Of a stretch of DNA of 64,000 nt, positions 50,645 to 58,473 are shown piece by piece. Positions within the stretch are counted from its first letter, which is position 1, and each line of letters opens with the position of its first letter. The notes beneath the pieces are model-generated. The model did no database searches and was not told the DNA's origin. It saw only the letters and a program-made list of their open reading frames with translations. Made by a program: the position numbers and the translations under genes. The DNA is from Chloroflexota bacterium. Lineage in GTDB: Bacteria > Chloroflexota > Anaerolineae > Anaerolineales > Villigracilaceae. The stretch lies in the NCBI GenBank assembly GCA_021414245.1, contig JAIOOU010000017.1, positions 372,001 to 436,000 of the forward strand, written 5' to 3'.

Positions 50645-52600
50645 ATGAATAAAAAACTCCAGGATAAAAATCAACATATTTCCCTCTCCGAGGTCCATGA
50701 GACAGTCATCGTGCCGCCGCGCGGTTCATCATGGCGGAGCTGGCTGGCAATTACGGGGCCGGCGCTGATGGTCGCCGTGGGATATATGGACCCCGGCAAC
50801 TGGGCAACGGATATTGCCGGCGGCAGCCGCTATAACTACACTCTGATTTGGGTCCTGCTCATGGCAAATATGATGGCGGTCCTGCTGCAAAGCCTGGCAG
50901 CACGGTTGGGCATTGTCAGCCGGCGGGATCTGGCCCAAATTAATCACGAGGAATATCATCCAGCCGTTAACATTCCGTTATACATCCTGGCCGAAATTGC
51001 AATCACTGCGTGCGACCTGGCCGAGGTAATCGGTTCAGCCATTGCGCTGCAGTTACTCTTTGGCTTGCCGCTGATGTACGGCGTGGTTTTAACCGCACTT
51101 GACACATTCCTGCTGCTGCTGCTTTCGCATGTAGGTATTCGCAAACTTGAAAGTGTGGTGATCGCCCTGGTTGGGACCATTGGCGTGGCATTCCTGATTG
51201 AGATTTTCCTTGGGCAACCGGATTGGGGCGGCATTGTGCGCGGTTTTGTTCCTTCGCTGCCAGACGCCACGGCATTATATATTTCGATCGGCATTCTGGG
51301 GGCAACCGTCATGCCGCACAATTTGTATTTGCATTCTTCGCTGGTGCAAACACGCAAGATCGGCCGCAAACCTGATGAAATTTGGGACCACATCCGCTGG
51401 AATAACATTGATACAACTGTGGCTTTGAACCTTGCGTTTTTCGTAAATGCAGCCATCCTGGTCATGGCCGCCTCAGTGTTCTATCGCAACGGCTACTTTC
51501 AAGTTGCCGAGATTCAAGATGCCTATCACCTGCTGGAGCCGATTTTGGGAGCTGCGATTGCACCAGTTGCATTCGCAATCGCCCTGCTCGCCTCGGGGCA
51601 AAGCTCCACAATCACCGGTACATTAGCAGGTCAGATCATCATGGAAGGCTACCTAAACCTGCGTATCCGTCCATGGTTGCGCAGGGTGATCACCCGCCTG
51701 CTGGCAATTGTCCCGGCAATCGCCGTCATTGCCTATTATGGTGAGAATTCCACCGGGGCCATGCTTGTTCTAAGCCAGGTAATCCTTTCGCTACAATTGC
51801 CTTTTGCCATTATTCCATTGATTCATGCGGTTGCAGACAGGAAACGCATGGGCGAGTTTACCATTCGTCCCTGGCTGCAAACCCTGGCATGGCTCGTGGC
51901 AGCCATCATTGTGTCGCTTAACGTTAAACTCATCATTGATCAAATCACACAGTGGCTTGCCGGCGCAGGCAGCCGGGCCTGGATTCTCCAGGTGACCATT
52001 ATCCCGTTCACAATTGCCCTGGGTCTTCTGTTGATATATATAACCGTCCATCCCTGGCTGAAAGAGCGCAATTTACGAACAACCAAATTGAGATCGGACG
52101 GAGTCCATCGCGAACTCGTTCAAGGCGTGCAAAAGCTGACTCAACCCCAAGCGTATAAACGGGTGGCAATCGCCCTGGATTTCTCCGGCAGTGAGAAAAA
52201 GCTGCTCGAGGAAAGCCTGCGTTTCATTGACAAACGCAAGACGGAGGTCTGGCTGCTTCACGTGGTTGAAAGTCCCGTTGCACGCACACTTGGCACCGAA
52301 GCGGAGGACCGTGAAACAGAAACAGACCAGCAGAGACTTGAACAACTGTCCAATATCATGAAAAAAGATGGAATTTCCGTGCAATCGCGCCTGGGCGCTG
52401 GCAACCCGGTTTCACAGCTGGCGGGCATGATCAACGAACTTAAAGTGGAATTGGTCATCGTGGGAAGTCACGGTCACGCCGGTGTTTCCGACCTGATTCA
52501 CGGATCGGTTATCAATGATCTGCGCCACCATGTTCAAGCCAATGTCATGATCATCCCCATCGCGCAAAGAAACAGTAAAGACTCAGCTTCAGTGTCGTAA
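50645..52600 (+). CDS. mntH: NRAMP manganese transporter fused to a universal stress protein domain
   Basis: Residues 1 to about 450 form an NRAMP (MntH) proton-coupled Mn2+/Fe2+ importer with eleven or so helices. The metal-binding DPGNW motif is in YMDPGNWATDIAGG (helix 1), and MPHNLYLHSSLVQTRK (about 220) is the conserved transport signature. From about residue 500 the sequence is a UspA domain: YKRVAIALDFSGSEKKLL and the C-terminal VIVGSHGHAGVSDLIHGSV, including the nucleotide-binding GxxG-type loop. The fusion may let ATP or stress state modulate uptake; it is seen in some other bacteria. It is the fourth gene behind the predicted MntR-controlled promoter. Confidence 0.93.
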   Translation: MNKKLQDKNQHISLSEVHETVIVPPRGSSWRSWLAITGPALMVAVGYMDPGNWATDIAGGSRYNYTLIWVLLMANMMAVLLQSLAARLGIVSRRDLAQINHEEYHPAVNIPLYILAEIAITACDLAEVIGSAIALQLLFGLPLMYGVVLTALDTFLLLLLSHVGIRKLESVVIALVGTIGVAFLIEIFLGQPDWGGIVRGFVPSLPDATALYISIGILGATVMPHNLYLHSSLVQTRKIGRKPDEIWDHIRWNNIDTTVALNLAFFVNAAILVMAASVFYRNGYFQVAEIQDAYHLLEPILGAAIAPVAFAIALLASGQSSTITGTLAGQIIMEGYLNLRIRPWLRRVITRLLAIVPAIAVIAYYGENSTGAMLVLSQVILSLQLPFAIIPLIHAVADRKRMGEFTIRPWLQTLAWLVAAIIVSLNVKLIIDQITQWLAGAGSRAWILQVTIIPFTIALGLLLIYITVHPWLKERNLRTTKLRSDGVHRELVQGVQKLTQPQAYKRVAIALDFSGSEKKLLEESLRFIDKRKTEVWLLHVVESPVARTLGTEAEDRETETDQQRLEQLSNIMKKDGISVQSRLGAGNPVSQLAGMINELKVELVIVGSHGHAGVSDLIHGSVINDLRHHVQANVMIIPIAQRNSKDSASVS

Positions 52601-52709
52601 ATGCCTGACATATCCGTGATTCCCGTGCAATTGGGAGCGTCCTGCCGAGGCCGGTCTTAGACAGGACACCCCATTAGGCTTATTTATAAAATCGATTTTT
52701 AGAGGTGAC
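52601..52709. other. Intergenic region between mntH and the multicopper oxidase gene
   Basis: The 109 bases contain an imperfect hairpin (GTCCTG at about 52639 pairing with CAGGAC at about 52662) without a T run, and an A/T-rich stretch ending in TAGAGGTGAC before the next start. No convincing promoter or operator was found, so whether the metal operon continues through it is open. Confidence 0.4.
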
Positions 52710-53747
52710 ATGAAAAATAAATTTACCAGAAGAGATTTCCTCAAAATTGGCGGAGCCGGATTATTGACGGCCGCCGGGACAGCCGCGCTCTCCAGCGTCA
52801 ACACAAACCATAACCCAGGCCGCAACAATCATTTGATCCAGACTCCCGCACCAATGGATCATGATGGCCTGCCCGGCACAGGGGATGTGGATTATGAACG
52901 AAACGGCTTCAACCCGTCAGATATCCTGTATGATTTTGATTACGGGAAGGTATCCACCCTCCCCAATGGACAGACCCTGCGCGAATATGAAATTGTAGCA
53001 GTCAACAAGACCTTTGAGATCGTCCCGGGCATCGATTTTCCAGCCTGGTCATACAATGGGCGCATTCCCGGCCCCACCATCCGTGCCACGGAAGGTGACC
53101 GAATCCGCATTCGATTCATAAACGGGAGCGATCACCCGCACAGCATGCATTTCCATGGTTTTCACCCTGCGACCATGGATGGAGTTCCCGGCACGGGACC
53201 GGGCGGAATGGTCAACCCGGCCGGGGAATTTTATTACGAATTCGATGCGGAGCCGTTCGGGCTGCATCTTTATCATTGCCATATTTTTCCACTGGCCCGG
53301 CATATCGCCAAGGGACTCTACGGGACCTTCATCGTCGACCCAAAAGGCGGGCGTCCGCCCGTTGACAGGGAAATGGTCATGGTCATGAGCGGTTTTGATA
53401 TTGATTTCGACGACACCAATGATTTCTACGCCGTCAACGGAATTCCCTTTCACTATCAAAACCATCCCATTCAAATCAAGGTCGGCGAGACCGTGCGCAT
53501 CTATCTCGTCAATATCCTCGAATTTGACCTGCTCAACTCCTTCCATCTCCATGCAAATTTTTTCCACTATTACCCAACCGGCACGAGCCTGACACCCGCG
53601 GAATTCACCGACACGATCATTCAGGGCCAGGCCCAGCGCGGCATTTTGGAGTTCAGCTACAAATATCCGGGCATGTATATGTTCCACGCGCACGTGACGG
53701 AATTCGCCGAACTCGGTTGGAACGGCATGTTTGAAGTCCTGCTTTAG
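52710..53747 (+). CDS. Two-domain multicopper oxidase with Tat signal
   Basis: The N terminus FTRRDFLKIGGAGLLTAAGT is a twin-arginine signal, so the folded enzyme is exported. Two cupredoxin domains follow. Domain 1 has trinuclear-site histidines in HSMHFHGFH (about residue 146) and a type 1 copper site in YHCHIFPLARHIAKGL (about 188), with Leu in the axial position, which usually raises the redox potential. Domain 2 has FHLHANFFHYYP and MFHAHVTEFAELGWNG and no type 1 Cys. This layout fits small trimeric two-domain oxidases. The substrate could be Cu(I), Fe(II) or Mn(II). The ZIP transporter gene starts 15 bases after the stop codon. Confidence 0.92.
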   Translation: MKNKFTRRDFLKIGGAGLLTAAGTAALSSVNTNHNPGRNNHLIQTPAPMDHDGLPGTGDVDYERNGFNPSDILYDFDYGKVSTLPNGQTLREYEIVAVNKTFEIVPGIDFPAWSYNGRIPGPTIRATEGDRIRIRFINGSDHPHSMHFHGFHPATMDGVPGTGPGGMVNPAGEFYYEFDAEPFGLHLYHCHIFPLARHIAKGLYGTFIVDPKGGRPPVDREMVMVMSGFDIDFDDTNDFYAVNGIPFHYQNHPIQIKVGETVRIYLVNILEFDLLNSFHLHANFFHYYPTGTSLTPAEFTDTIIQGQAQRGILEFSYKYPGMYMFHAHVTEFAELGWNGMFEVLL

Positions 53748-53761
53748 CGAAGGAGATATCA

Positions 53762-54955
53762 ATGACAACAGATCAAGCGCCTCCTGCGACGAAGAACCGC
53801 ATCCCTTTTCAGACCTTCATCCTGTTCCTGCTCCCGATCATTTTGCTTGCCGGAGTCATTCTGCTCTTCCTTAACACCGGCGGCGGACTTGACTTGAAAT
53901 CCCCCGCTCCCATCGAAAATCTAATCATCGAAAGATATCATCTGGAGCGCGGCCATATCGAATTGCATGTTCAAAACACCGGGCCTGCAGAATTGACCAT
54001 TTCACAGGTGATCATCAACGACGCGGTCATGCCTTTTGAAGTATCCCCCGGCGCATCCATTCCACGACTCGGCAAGGCAGACATCAGGGTCAACTACAGC
54101 TGGACCGCAGGCGAGGCCTACGGTGTGCGTATTTTTACCAGCAATGCAATTCCATTCGATGTGGACATCCCGGTTGCTTTCGTCACGCCAAAGCCGGAGG
54201 CAAAGACCTTCCTAAGCTTCACCCTGATCGGTCTATATGTGGGTGTCATTCCAATCTTTCTCGGCATTTTCTGGCTGCCGGCGCTTCGTACGCTGGGAAA
54301 GCAATGGATGACTTTTTTGATGGCGGTCACTATTGGCCTGCTCCTTTTCCTCGGACTTGACACGCTGGTGGAGGCCATGGACCAGGCAGCCGGAGTCGCA
54401 AGTGCATATCAAGGGATTGGATTGATCGGAATCGGAGCTGTTGCCACCTACATGCTGCTGGACATGGTCGGAAATTCCAGGTCATCCGACCGGTCTGAGA
54501 TCTCGCAGCGCCTTTCCATTGCATGGAGAATCGCCACAGGCATCGGCATTCATAATCTTGGCGAAGGGCTTGCCATCGGCGCAGCCTATAACCTGGGCGA
54601 AATCTCGCTCGGCACCTTTCTTGTGGTTGGGTTTATCATACAAAACATTACTGAAGGACTTGGCATCATTTCACCGATCTTACGCGACCGCCCACGTCTC
54701 GGCCAGCTTGCCTGGCTGGGACTGATCGGCGGCGGGCCTGCCATTATCGGGGCATGGATCGGAGGCTACGCACCCTCCCCCTTTCTGGCCGTCCTTTTCC
54801 TTGCAGTCGGTACAGGCGCAATTTTTCAAGTGGCTGTTGAAATCGCAAAGATGGTTCAAAGGGATGCGGCCAGGCAGCCCATGCCGGGTTTTGTTTTCAG
54901 CGGCGTGATTACCGGCATGCTCATGCTTTGGATCACGGGCGTTTTTATAAAATAA
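53762..54955 (+). CDS. ZIP family metal transporter with extracytoplasmic N-terminal domain
   Basis: The first helix (about residues 17-38) is followed by ~110 residues of predicted beta structure (HIELHVQNTGPAELTISQVIIND, then IRVNYSWTAGEAYGV) resembling an immunoglobulin-like fold outside the cell. The ZIP domain (about 155-397) has eight helices with the metal-site motifs IGIHNLGEGLAIG (about 263) and IIQNITEGLGI (about 293), as in GufA-type ZIP proteins. An N-terminal sandwich domain is unusual. The gene follows the multicopper oxidase by 15 bases with GGAGATATC before the ATG, so oxidation and transport of a metal are probably linked. Confidence 0.88.
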   Translation: MTTDQAPPATKNRIPFQTFILFLLPIILLAGVILLFLNTGGGLDLKSPAPIENLIIERYHLERGHIELHVQNTGPAELTISQVIINDAVMPFEVSPGASIPRLGKADIRVNYSWTAGEAYGVRIFTSNAIPFDVDIPVAFVTPKPEAKTFLSFTLIGLYVGVIPIFLGIFWLPALRTLGKQWMTFLMAVTIGLLLFLGLDTLVEAMDQAAGVASAYQGIGLIGIGAVATYMLLDMVGNSRSSDRSEISQRLSIAWRIATGIGIHNLGEGLAIGAAYNLGEISLGTFLVVGFIIQNITEGLGIISPILRDRPRLGQLAWLGLIGGGPAIIGAWIGGYAPSPFLAVLFLAVGTGAIFQVAVEIAKMVQRDAARQPMPGFVFSGVITGMLMLWITGVFIK

Positions 54956-54958
54956 CAG

Positions 54959-54994
54959 ACGAACCCCGTCAAATTTTCACTTGACGGGGTTCGT
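54959..54994 (+). terminator. Intrinsic terminator of the oxidase-ZIP unit
   Basis: ACGAACCCCGTCAA and TTGACGGGGTTCGT form a 14 bp stem around an 8-base loop, followed by TATTTGG. Confidence 0.88.
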
Positions 54995-55007
54995 TATTTG
55001 GAATAAT

Positions 55008-55035
55008 ATATGAATAGTTGAGCAACTATTCATAT
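55008..55035. promoter_or_regulatory. ArsR/SmtB operator (12-2-12 type)
   Basis: ATATGAATAGTTG and CAACTATTCATAT flank a 2-base AG centre, a perfect inverted repeat that matches the SmtB/CzrA type of zinc-responsive operator. It ends two bases before the regulator start codon, so the repressor would cover the promoter and start site. Confidence 0.9.
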
Positions 55036-55037
55036 AA

Positions 55038-55328
55038 ATGAAACTTACCGAACTCAAAGCCATTCAACTTGCCGAACTCTTCAGCGCCCTCAGCGACGCC
55101 AGCCGCGTACGGATCATCTCCCTTCTGATCGAAGGTGAAATGAGCGTCAGCGCTCTTGCAGAGGACCTGAAAATGACCGAATCAGCGGTTTCCCACCAAT
55201 TGCGCGGGCTTCGTCAAATGCACCTTGTCCGCGCTCGCAAGGCCGGCCGGCAGGTCTTTTACAGCCTCGATGATGATCATGTCTACCGATTGTTCTCGCT
55301 GGGACTAGATCATATCCAGCACGGATAA
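55038..55328 (+). CDS. ArsR/SmtB family zinc-type metal sensor
   Basis: The 96-residue winged-helix protein has LSDASRVRIISLLIEGEMSVSALAEDLKMTESAVSHQLRGLRQMHLV, the DNA-binding core. It contains no cysteine. The C-terminal helix has D79-x-H81 and H92-x-x-H95, the exact alpha5 ligand set of CzrA and SmtB, so zinc (or Co, Ni) sensing is predicted. A perfect operator lies directly upstream and a CDF exporter gene downstream. It is derepressed when metal binds, in the usual manner of this family. Confidence 0.93.
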   Translation: MKLTELKAIQLAELFSALSDASRVRIISLLIEGEMSVSALAEDLKMTESAVSHQLRGLRQMHLVRARKAGRQVFYSLDDDHVYRLFSLGLDHIQHG

Positions 55329-55333
55329 ATGAG

Positions 55334-55453
55334 ATGAGCAAAAGTCAAACCATTGAAATCCCTATTACTTTCGACTGCACTACAATTGGTCCCGAACCCT
55401 GGATTTCCGGAAAACTGCACCCGGTTGATAAAGCAAAAACCACCCATGCATAA
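55334..55453 (+). CDS. Small open reading frame overlapping the CDF gene (39 aa)
   Basis: An open frame starts with ATG five bases after the arsR stop codon and ends eight bases inside the CDF exporter gene (ATGCATAA). The 39 residues read MSKSQTIEIPITFDCTTIGP then a WISGKL segment and a basic end. No homologue is recognised. It could be a translated coupling peptide or a small metal-related protein; the Cys and two His residues are too few for a clear metal site. It may also be chance. Confidence 0.35.
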   Translation: MSKSQTIEIPITFDCTTIGPEPWISGKLHPVDKAKTTHA

Positions 55454-56390
55454 TCATTCCCACTCCCATTTTGGCGAGATCGCCAACCAAACCACAAAAC
55501 GACTGGCCCTTTCCCTGGGTTTAACAGCCGCCTTTGTTGTCATTGAGATCATTGCGGGCCTCTTCAGTAACAGCCTGGCTTTGTTGACGGACGCAGCCCA
55601 TAACTTCACAGATGTGATCGCTTTGGGGCTAAGTTGGTATGCGGTGAAGGCAGCCACCCAGCCGGCCCATGCCGGCAAGACCTTTGGTTATCATCGTGTG
55701 GGAATTCTGGTGGCGCTGGTTAATTCGACGACCCTGATCCTGATTGCACTCGGGATTTTCTATGAAGCCTATCGTCGCTTCATCTCTCCTGCGGAGGTTA
55801 ATGCGCCAGTCATGATCGGTGTGGGAATCGTTGCCTTCCTCATTAACGCAGGTACGGCCTGGCTGGTCAAAAACGGAAGCGAACACGATCTTAACCTGCG
55901 CAGTACTTTTCTGCATTTGATGGGTGATGTTCTTTCCACACTGGGTGCGGTTCTCGCCGGAATCCTGATCGCTTTTACAAATTGGAACTGGTTGGATCCT
56001 TTTGTGAGTGTAATGATCGGCGGTTTTATCTTGTGGAATGCCTGGGGCATCCTGCGCCAATCCATCCACATCCTTCTGGAGAGCACTCCGCAAAGCATCA
56101 ATGTGGATGCGCTGATCCGCGACCTGCGCGCAGTGGATGGCGTTTTGGATGTGCATGACCTGCACGTCTGGAGCATCAACGAAAACCTGCAGGCCCTCTC
56201 CGCACATGTCACCACGAACGATGTCCTGGTCAGCGCCGGGCTCCCGATCCAGCAGAAATTGAACGAACTACTGGCTCACAAATACAACATCCAACACGCC
56301 ACTCTCCAACTGGAATGCGAGGGGTGCGCCAATAACCTGCTCTTTTGCGATATCTCTGAAAAAGAGCACAATCATCGCGTGGCAACCTAG
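55446..56390 (+). CDS. CDF family cation (zinc) exporter
   Basis: The N terminus is His-rich (HNHSHSHF), as in CzcD/ZitB proteins. Six helices follow. The transport site is formed by TDAAHNFTD in helix 2 and HLMGDVLSTLG in helix 5, a His-Asp/His-Asp set typical for zinc. The cytoplasmic C-terminal domain has VHDLHVWSINE, and the end carries CEGCANNLLFC, likely another metal-binding segment. The length of 314 residues is normal. It stands behind the ArsR/SmtB sensor with its operator, so export of excess zinc under its control is likely. The start at 55446 is chosen for the His-rich N terminus. Confidence 0.93.
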   Translation: MHNHSHSHFGEIANQTTKRLALSLGLTAAFVVIEIIAGLFSNSLALLTDAAHNFTDVIALGLSWYAVKAATQPAHAGKTFGYHRVGILVALVNSTTLILIALGIFYEAYRRFISPAEVNAPVMIGVGIVAFLINAGTAWLVKNGSEHDLNLRSTFLHLMGDVLSTLGAVLAGILIAFTNWNWLDPFVSVMIGGFILWNAWGILRQSIHILLESTPQSINVDALIRDLRAVDGVLDVHDLHVWSINENLQALSAHVTTNDVLVSAGLPIQQKLNELLAHKYNIQHATLQLECEGCANNLLFCDISEKEHNHRVAT

Positions 56391-56451
56391 TAGTACTTGA
56401 CGCAGCAGGGAATATCAGCAATCTGGCTGCGAGTAAATGGCTTGAGGACAA

Positions 56452-57363
56452 ATGAACTACGCCATCGAAACAAGCAATTTATCAAAACAGTACGGCAAAG
56501 TGCATGCCGTGGACAATGTCCATTTGCGCGTGAAAACAGGTGAAATTTACGGGTTCCTGGGGCTTAATGGTGCGGGAAAAACCACCACGATTCGCGCGCT
56601 CCTGGGGATGATCCGCCCGAGCGGGGGGAATGTCAAAGTGCTGGGACAGGCTCTCGGTCCGGGTGGACGCGGGCCGTGGGCGCAGGTCGGTCATCTGGTG
56701 GAGAGTCCAGCCGCTTATTCAGAATTATCCGTTCGCGAAAATTTGGATGTGGCCCGGCGTCTGCATGGAATTCAGAATCCGAAGGTTGTGGACGAAGTCA
56801 TCGAACAACTCACCCTCGGATCATACGCGGACCGAAAAGCCGGCACGCTTTCAAGCGGCAATTTTCAACGCCTTGGACTGGCACGCGCGCTATTGCACAA
56901 ACCCGAGCTGTTGCTGCTTGATGAACCTGCCAATGGATTGGACCCGGCCGGCGTTATAGAAATCCGGGAATTGCTTAAATCCCTTGTACAACAAAAGGGT
57001 GTGACTGTTTTTATGTCCAGCCATATTCTTACAGAAGTGGACCGCCTCGCAACGCGCATCGGAATTATCCACAAGGGACAATTAATTGAGGAATTGGACA
57101 CGGACAGGCTTGAGAAAATGCGTTCAAAGTATCTTGAGATACAGGCCCGTGATCTGGAAAGCGCATTTGCCAGCCTGCAAAATGCAGGTTACAAGGCAGT
57201 GATGAAAGATGGGGCCCTTCTGATCGAGGATGCCCGGGCCATTGAACACCCGGATGAGATCGCCCGGATCCTCGTCCAAGTGGGCACTCCCCCGACGCGC
57301 CTGGCTGTGGAACAACAAAATCTCGAGGAACATTTCATGCAGTTAACCGGAGGTGCAAAATGA
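56452..57363 (+). CDS. ABC transporter ATP-binding protein
   Basis: The 303-residue ATPase has Walker A GLNGAGKTTTI, signature TLSSGNFQRLGLAR (a variant of LSGGQ), Walker B LLLLDEPANGLDPAG and switch SSHILTEVDRL. The C-terminal ~75 residues are the extension usual in ABC-2 drug or bacteriocin-immunity exporters (CcmA/NatA type). It precedes an ABC-2 permease whose start codon overlaps its stop codon by four bases. The exported substrate is unknown. Confidence 0.92.
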   Translation: MNYAIETSNLSKQYGKVHAVDNVHLRVKTGEIYGFLGLNGAGKTTTIRALLGMIRPSGGNVKVLGQALGPGGRGPWAQVGHLVESPAAYSELSVRENLDVARRLHGIQNPKVVDEVIEQLTLGSYADRKAGTLSSGNFQRLGLARALLHKPELLLLDEPANGLDPAGVIEIRELLKSLVQQKGVTVFMSSHILTEVDRLATRIGIIHKGQLIEELDTDRLEKMRSKYLEIQARDLESAFASLQNAGYKAVMKDGALLIEDARAIEHPDEIARILVQVGTPPTRLAVEQQNLEEHFMQLTGGAK

Positions 57364-58148
57364 CCTCCTTCCGAGCCGCCGTTTGGGCTGAAGCCTTGAA
57401 AATGCGCAGGTCCATGGTCCCATTTTTCACTGCAGTTGGATTTTCAATGGCTCCTCTTGCCGGCGGCCTCTTCATGGTCATATTAAAGGATCCGGAGGCA
57501 GCCCGCGCGATGGGACTGATCAGTGCCAAGGCGCAAGTCCTCGTGGGAGTTGCGGATTGGCCGGCTTATTTCAGTTTCCTGACCCAGGCAGTCGCAGCCG
57601 GAGGTGGAATCCTGTTTTCGATCATCACGATCTGGGTTTTTGGCCGGGAATTTTCCGACCGCACCATTAAAGAACTTCTGGCCCTGCCTACAACTCGCGA
57701 AACCATCGTGACTGCCAAATTTTTTGTCATCATGGTCTGGGCGCTTGTACTGACATTGTTCATCTTTGGCATTGGCCTGGGCGTGGCATCCCTGGTTTCC
57801 ATACCAGGCTGGTCAGCCGGGCTTGTTCAGGCCGCATTTACAAAAATCATGGGCGCGGCATTGCTTACACTCCCATTAATGCCCTTTGTCGCCCTGCTAT
57901 CGAGTGCCGGCCGCGGTTATCTGCCTCCGTTTGGATGGACCATCTTTACACTGGTTCTTGCAAATATCGCGGCGATCCTCGGCTGGGGTGACTGGTTCCC
58001 GTGGGCGATTCCGGGGCTATTTAGTGGAGCAGCCGGGCCGGGCACGGACGTTCTTGGTTTGCACAGTTATGTGATTTTGTTTCTAACAGGTCTCACCGGT
58101 CTCGCCGCAACGTATTGGTGGTGGCTCAATGCGGACCAGGCAAAATAA
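57360..58148 (+). CDS. ABC-2 type transporter permease
   Basis: The 262-residue membrane protein has about six hydrophobic helices and the ABC-2 pattern IWVFGREFSDRTIKELLALPTTRETIVTAKFFVI (about residues 93-126), where the conserved Glu and Arg lie in the coupling region. It pairs with the ATPase immediately upstream, through an ATGA overlap. Confidence 0.9.
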   Translation: MTSFRAAVWAEALKMRRSMVPFFTAVGFSMAPLAGGLFMVILKDPEAARAMGLISAKAQVLVGVADWPAYFSFLTQAVAAGGGILFSIITIWVFGREFSDRTIKELLALPTTRETIVTAKFFVIMVWALVLTLFIFGIGLGVASLVSIPGWSAGLVQAAFTKIMGAALLTLPLMPFVALLSSAGRGYLPPFGWTIFTLVLANIAAILGWGDWFPWAIPGLFSGAAGPGTDVLGLHSYVILFLTGLTGLAATYWWWLNADQAK

Positions 58149-58153
58149 ACAAC

Positions 58154-58456
58154 ATGTTTGTAATTATCTGGTCCTATCTGGTAAAACCCGCAGAACTGCC
58201 CGATTTTGAAAAAATCTACTCCGGGAATGGCGCCTGGGCGAAGTTATTCAGCAAATCCGAAGGCTATCGGGGGACGGAATTATTGCAGGATGAAGCAGAT
58301 CCTCATCATATGATGACCATTGACCGCTGGGAGTCCGAGCAGGGTTATGCAGAATTCATGGCAAACTGGCGGAAGGAATATGATGCATTGGACGCCCTGT
58401 GTGAGGGCATGACAGAACAGGAAATTTTGATGGGCAGATTTTTTACGGCGACCTAG
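58154..58456 (+). CDS. Antibiotic biosynthesis monooxygenase (ABM)-like small protein
   Basis: The 100-residue protein has the ferredoxin-like fold pattern of ABM and related dimeric alpha/beta barrel proteins: VIIWSYLVKPAELPDFEKIYS, GAWAKLFSKSEGYRGTELLQD and the strand MMTIDRWESEQGYAEF, with a helix closing. Members include small heme-degrading or quinol-modifying enzymes, but no specific catalytic residue can be assigned. The start at 58154 follows the upstream gene by five bases. Confidence 0.75.
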   Translation: MFVIIWSYLVKPAELPDFEKIYSGNGAWAKLFSKSEGYRGTELLQDEADPHHMMTIDRWESEQGYAEFMANWRKEYDALDALCEGMTEQEILMGRFFTAT

Positions 58457-58473
58457 TTAAAGGTAAACTTGGA

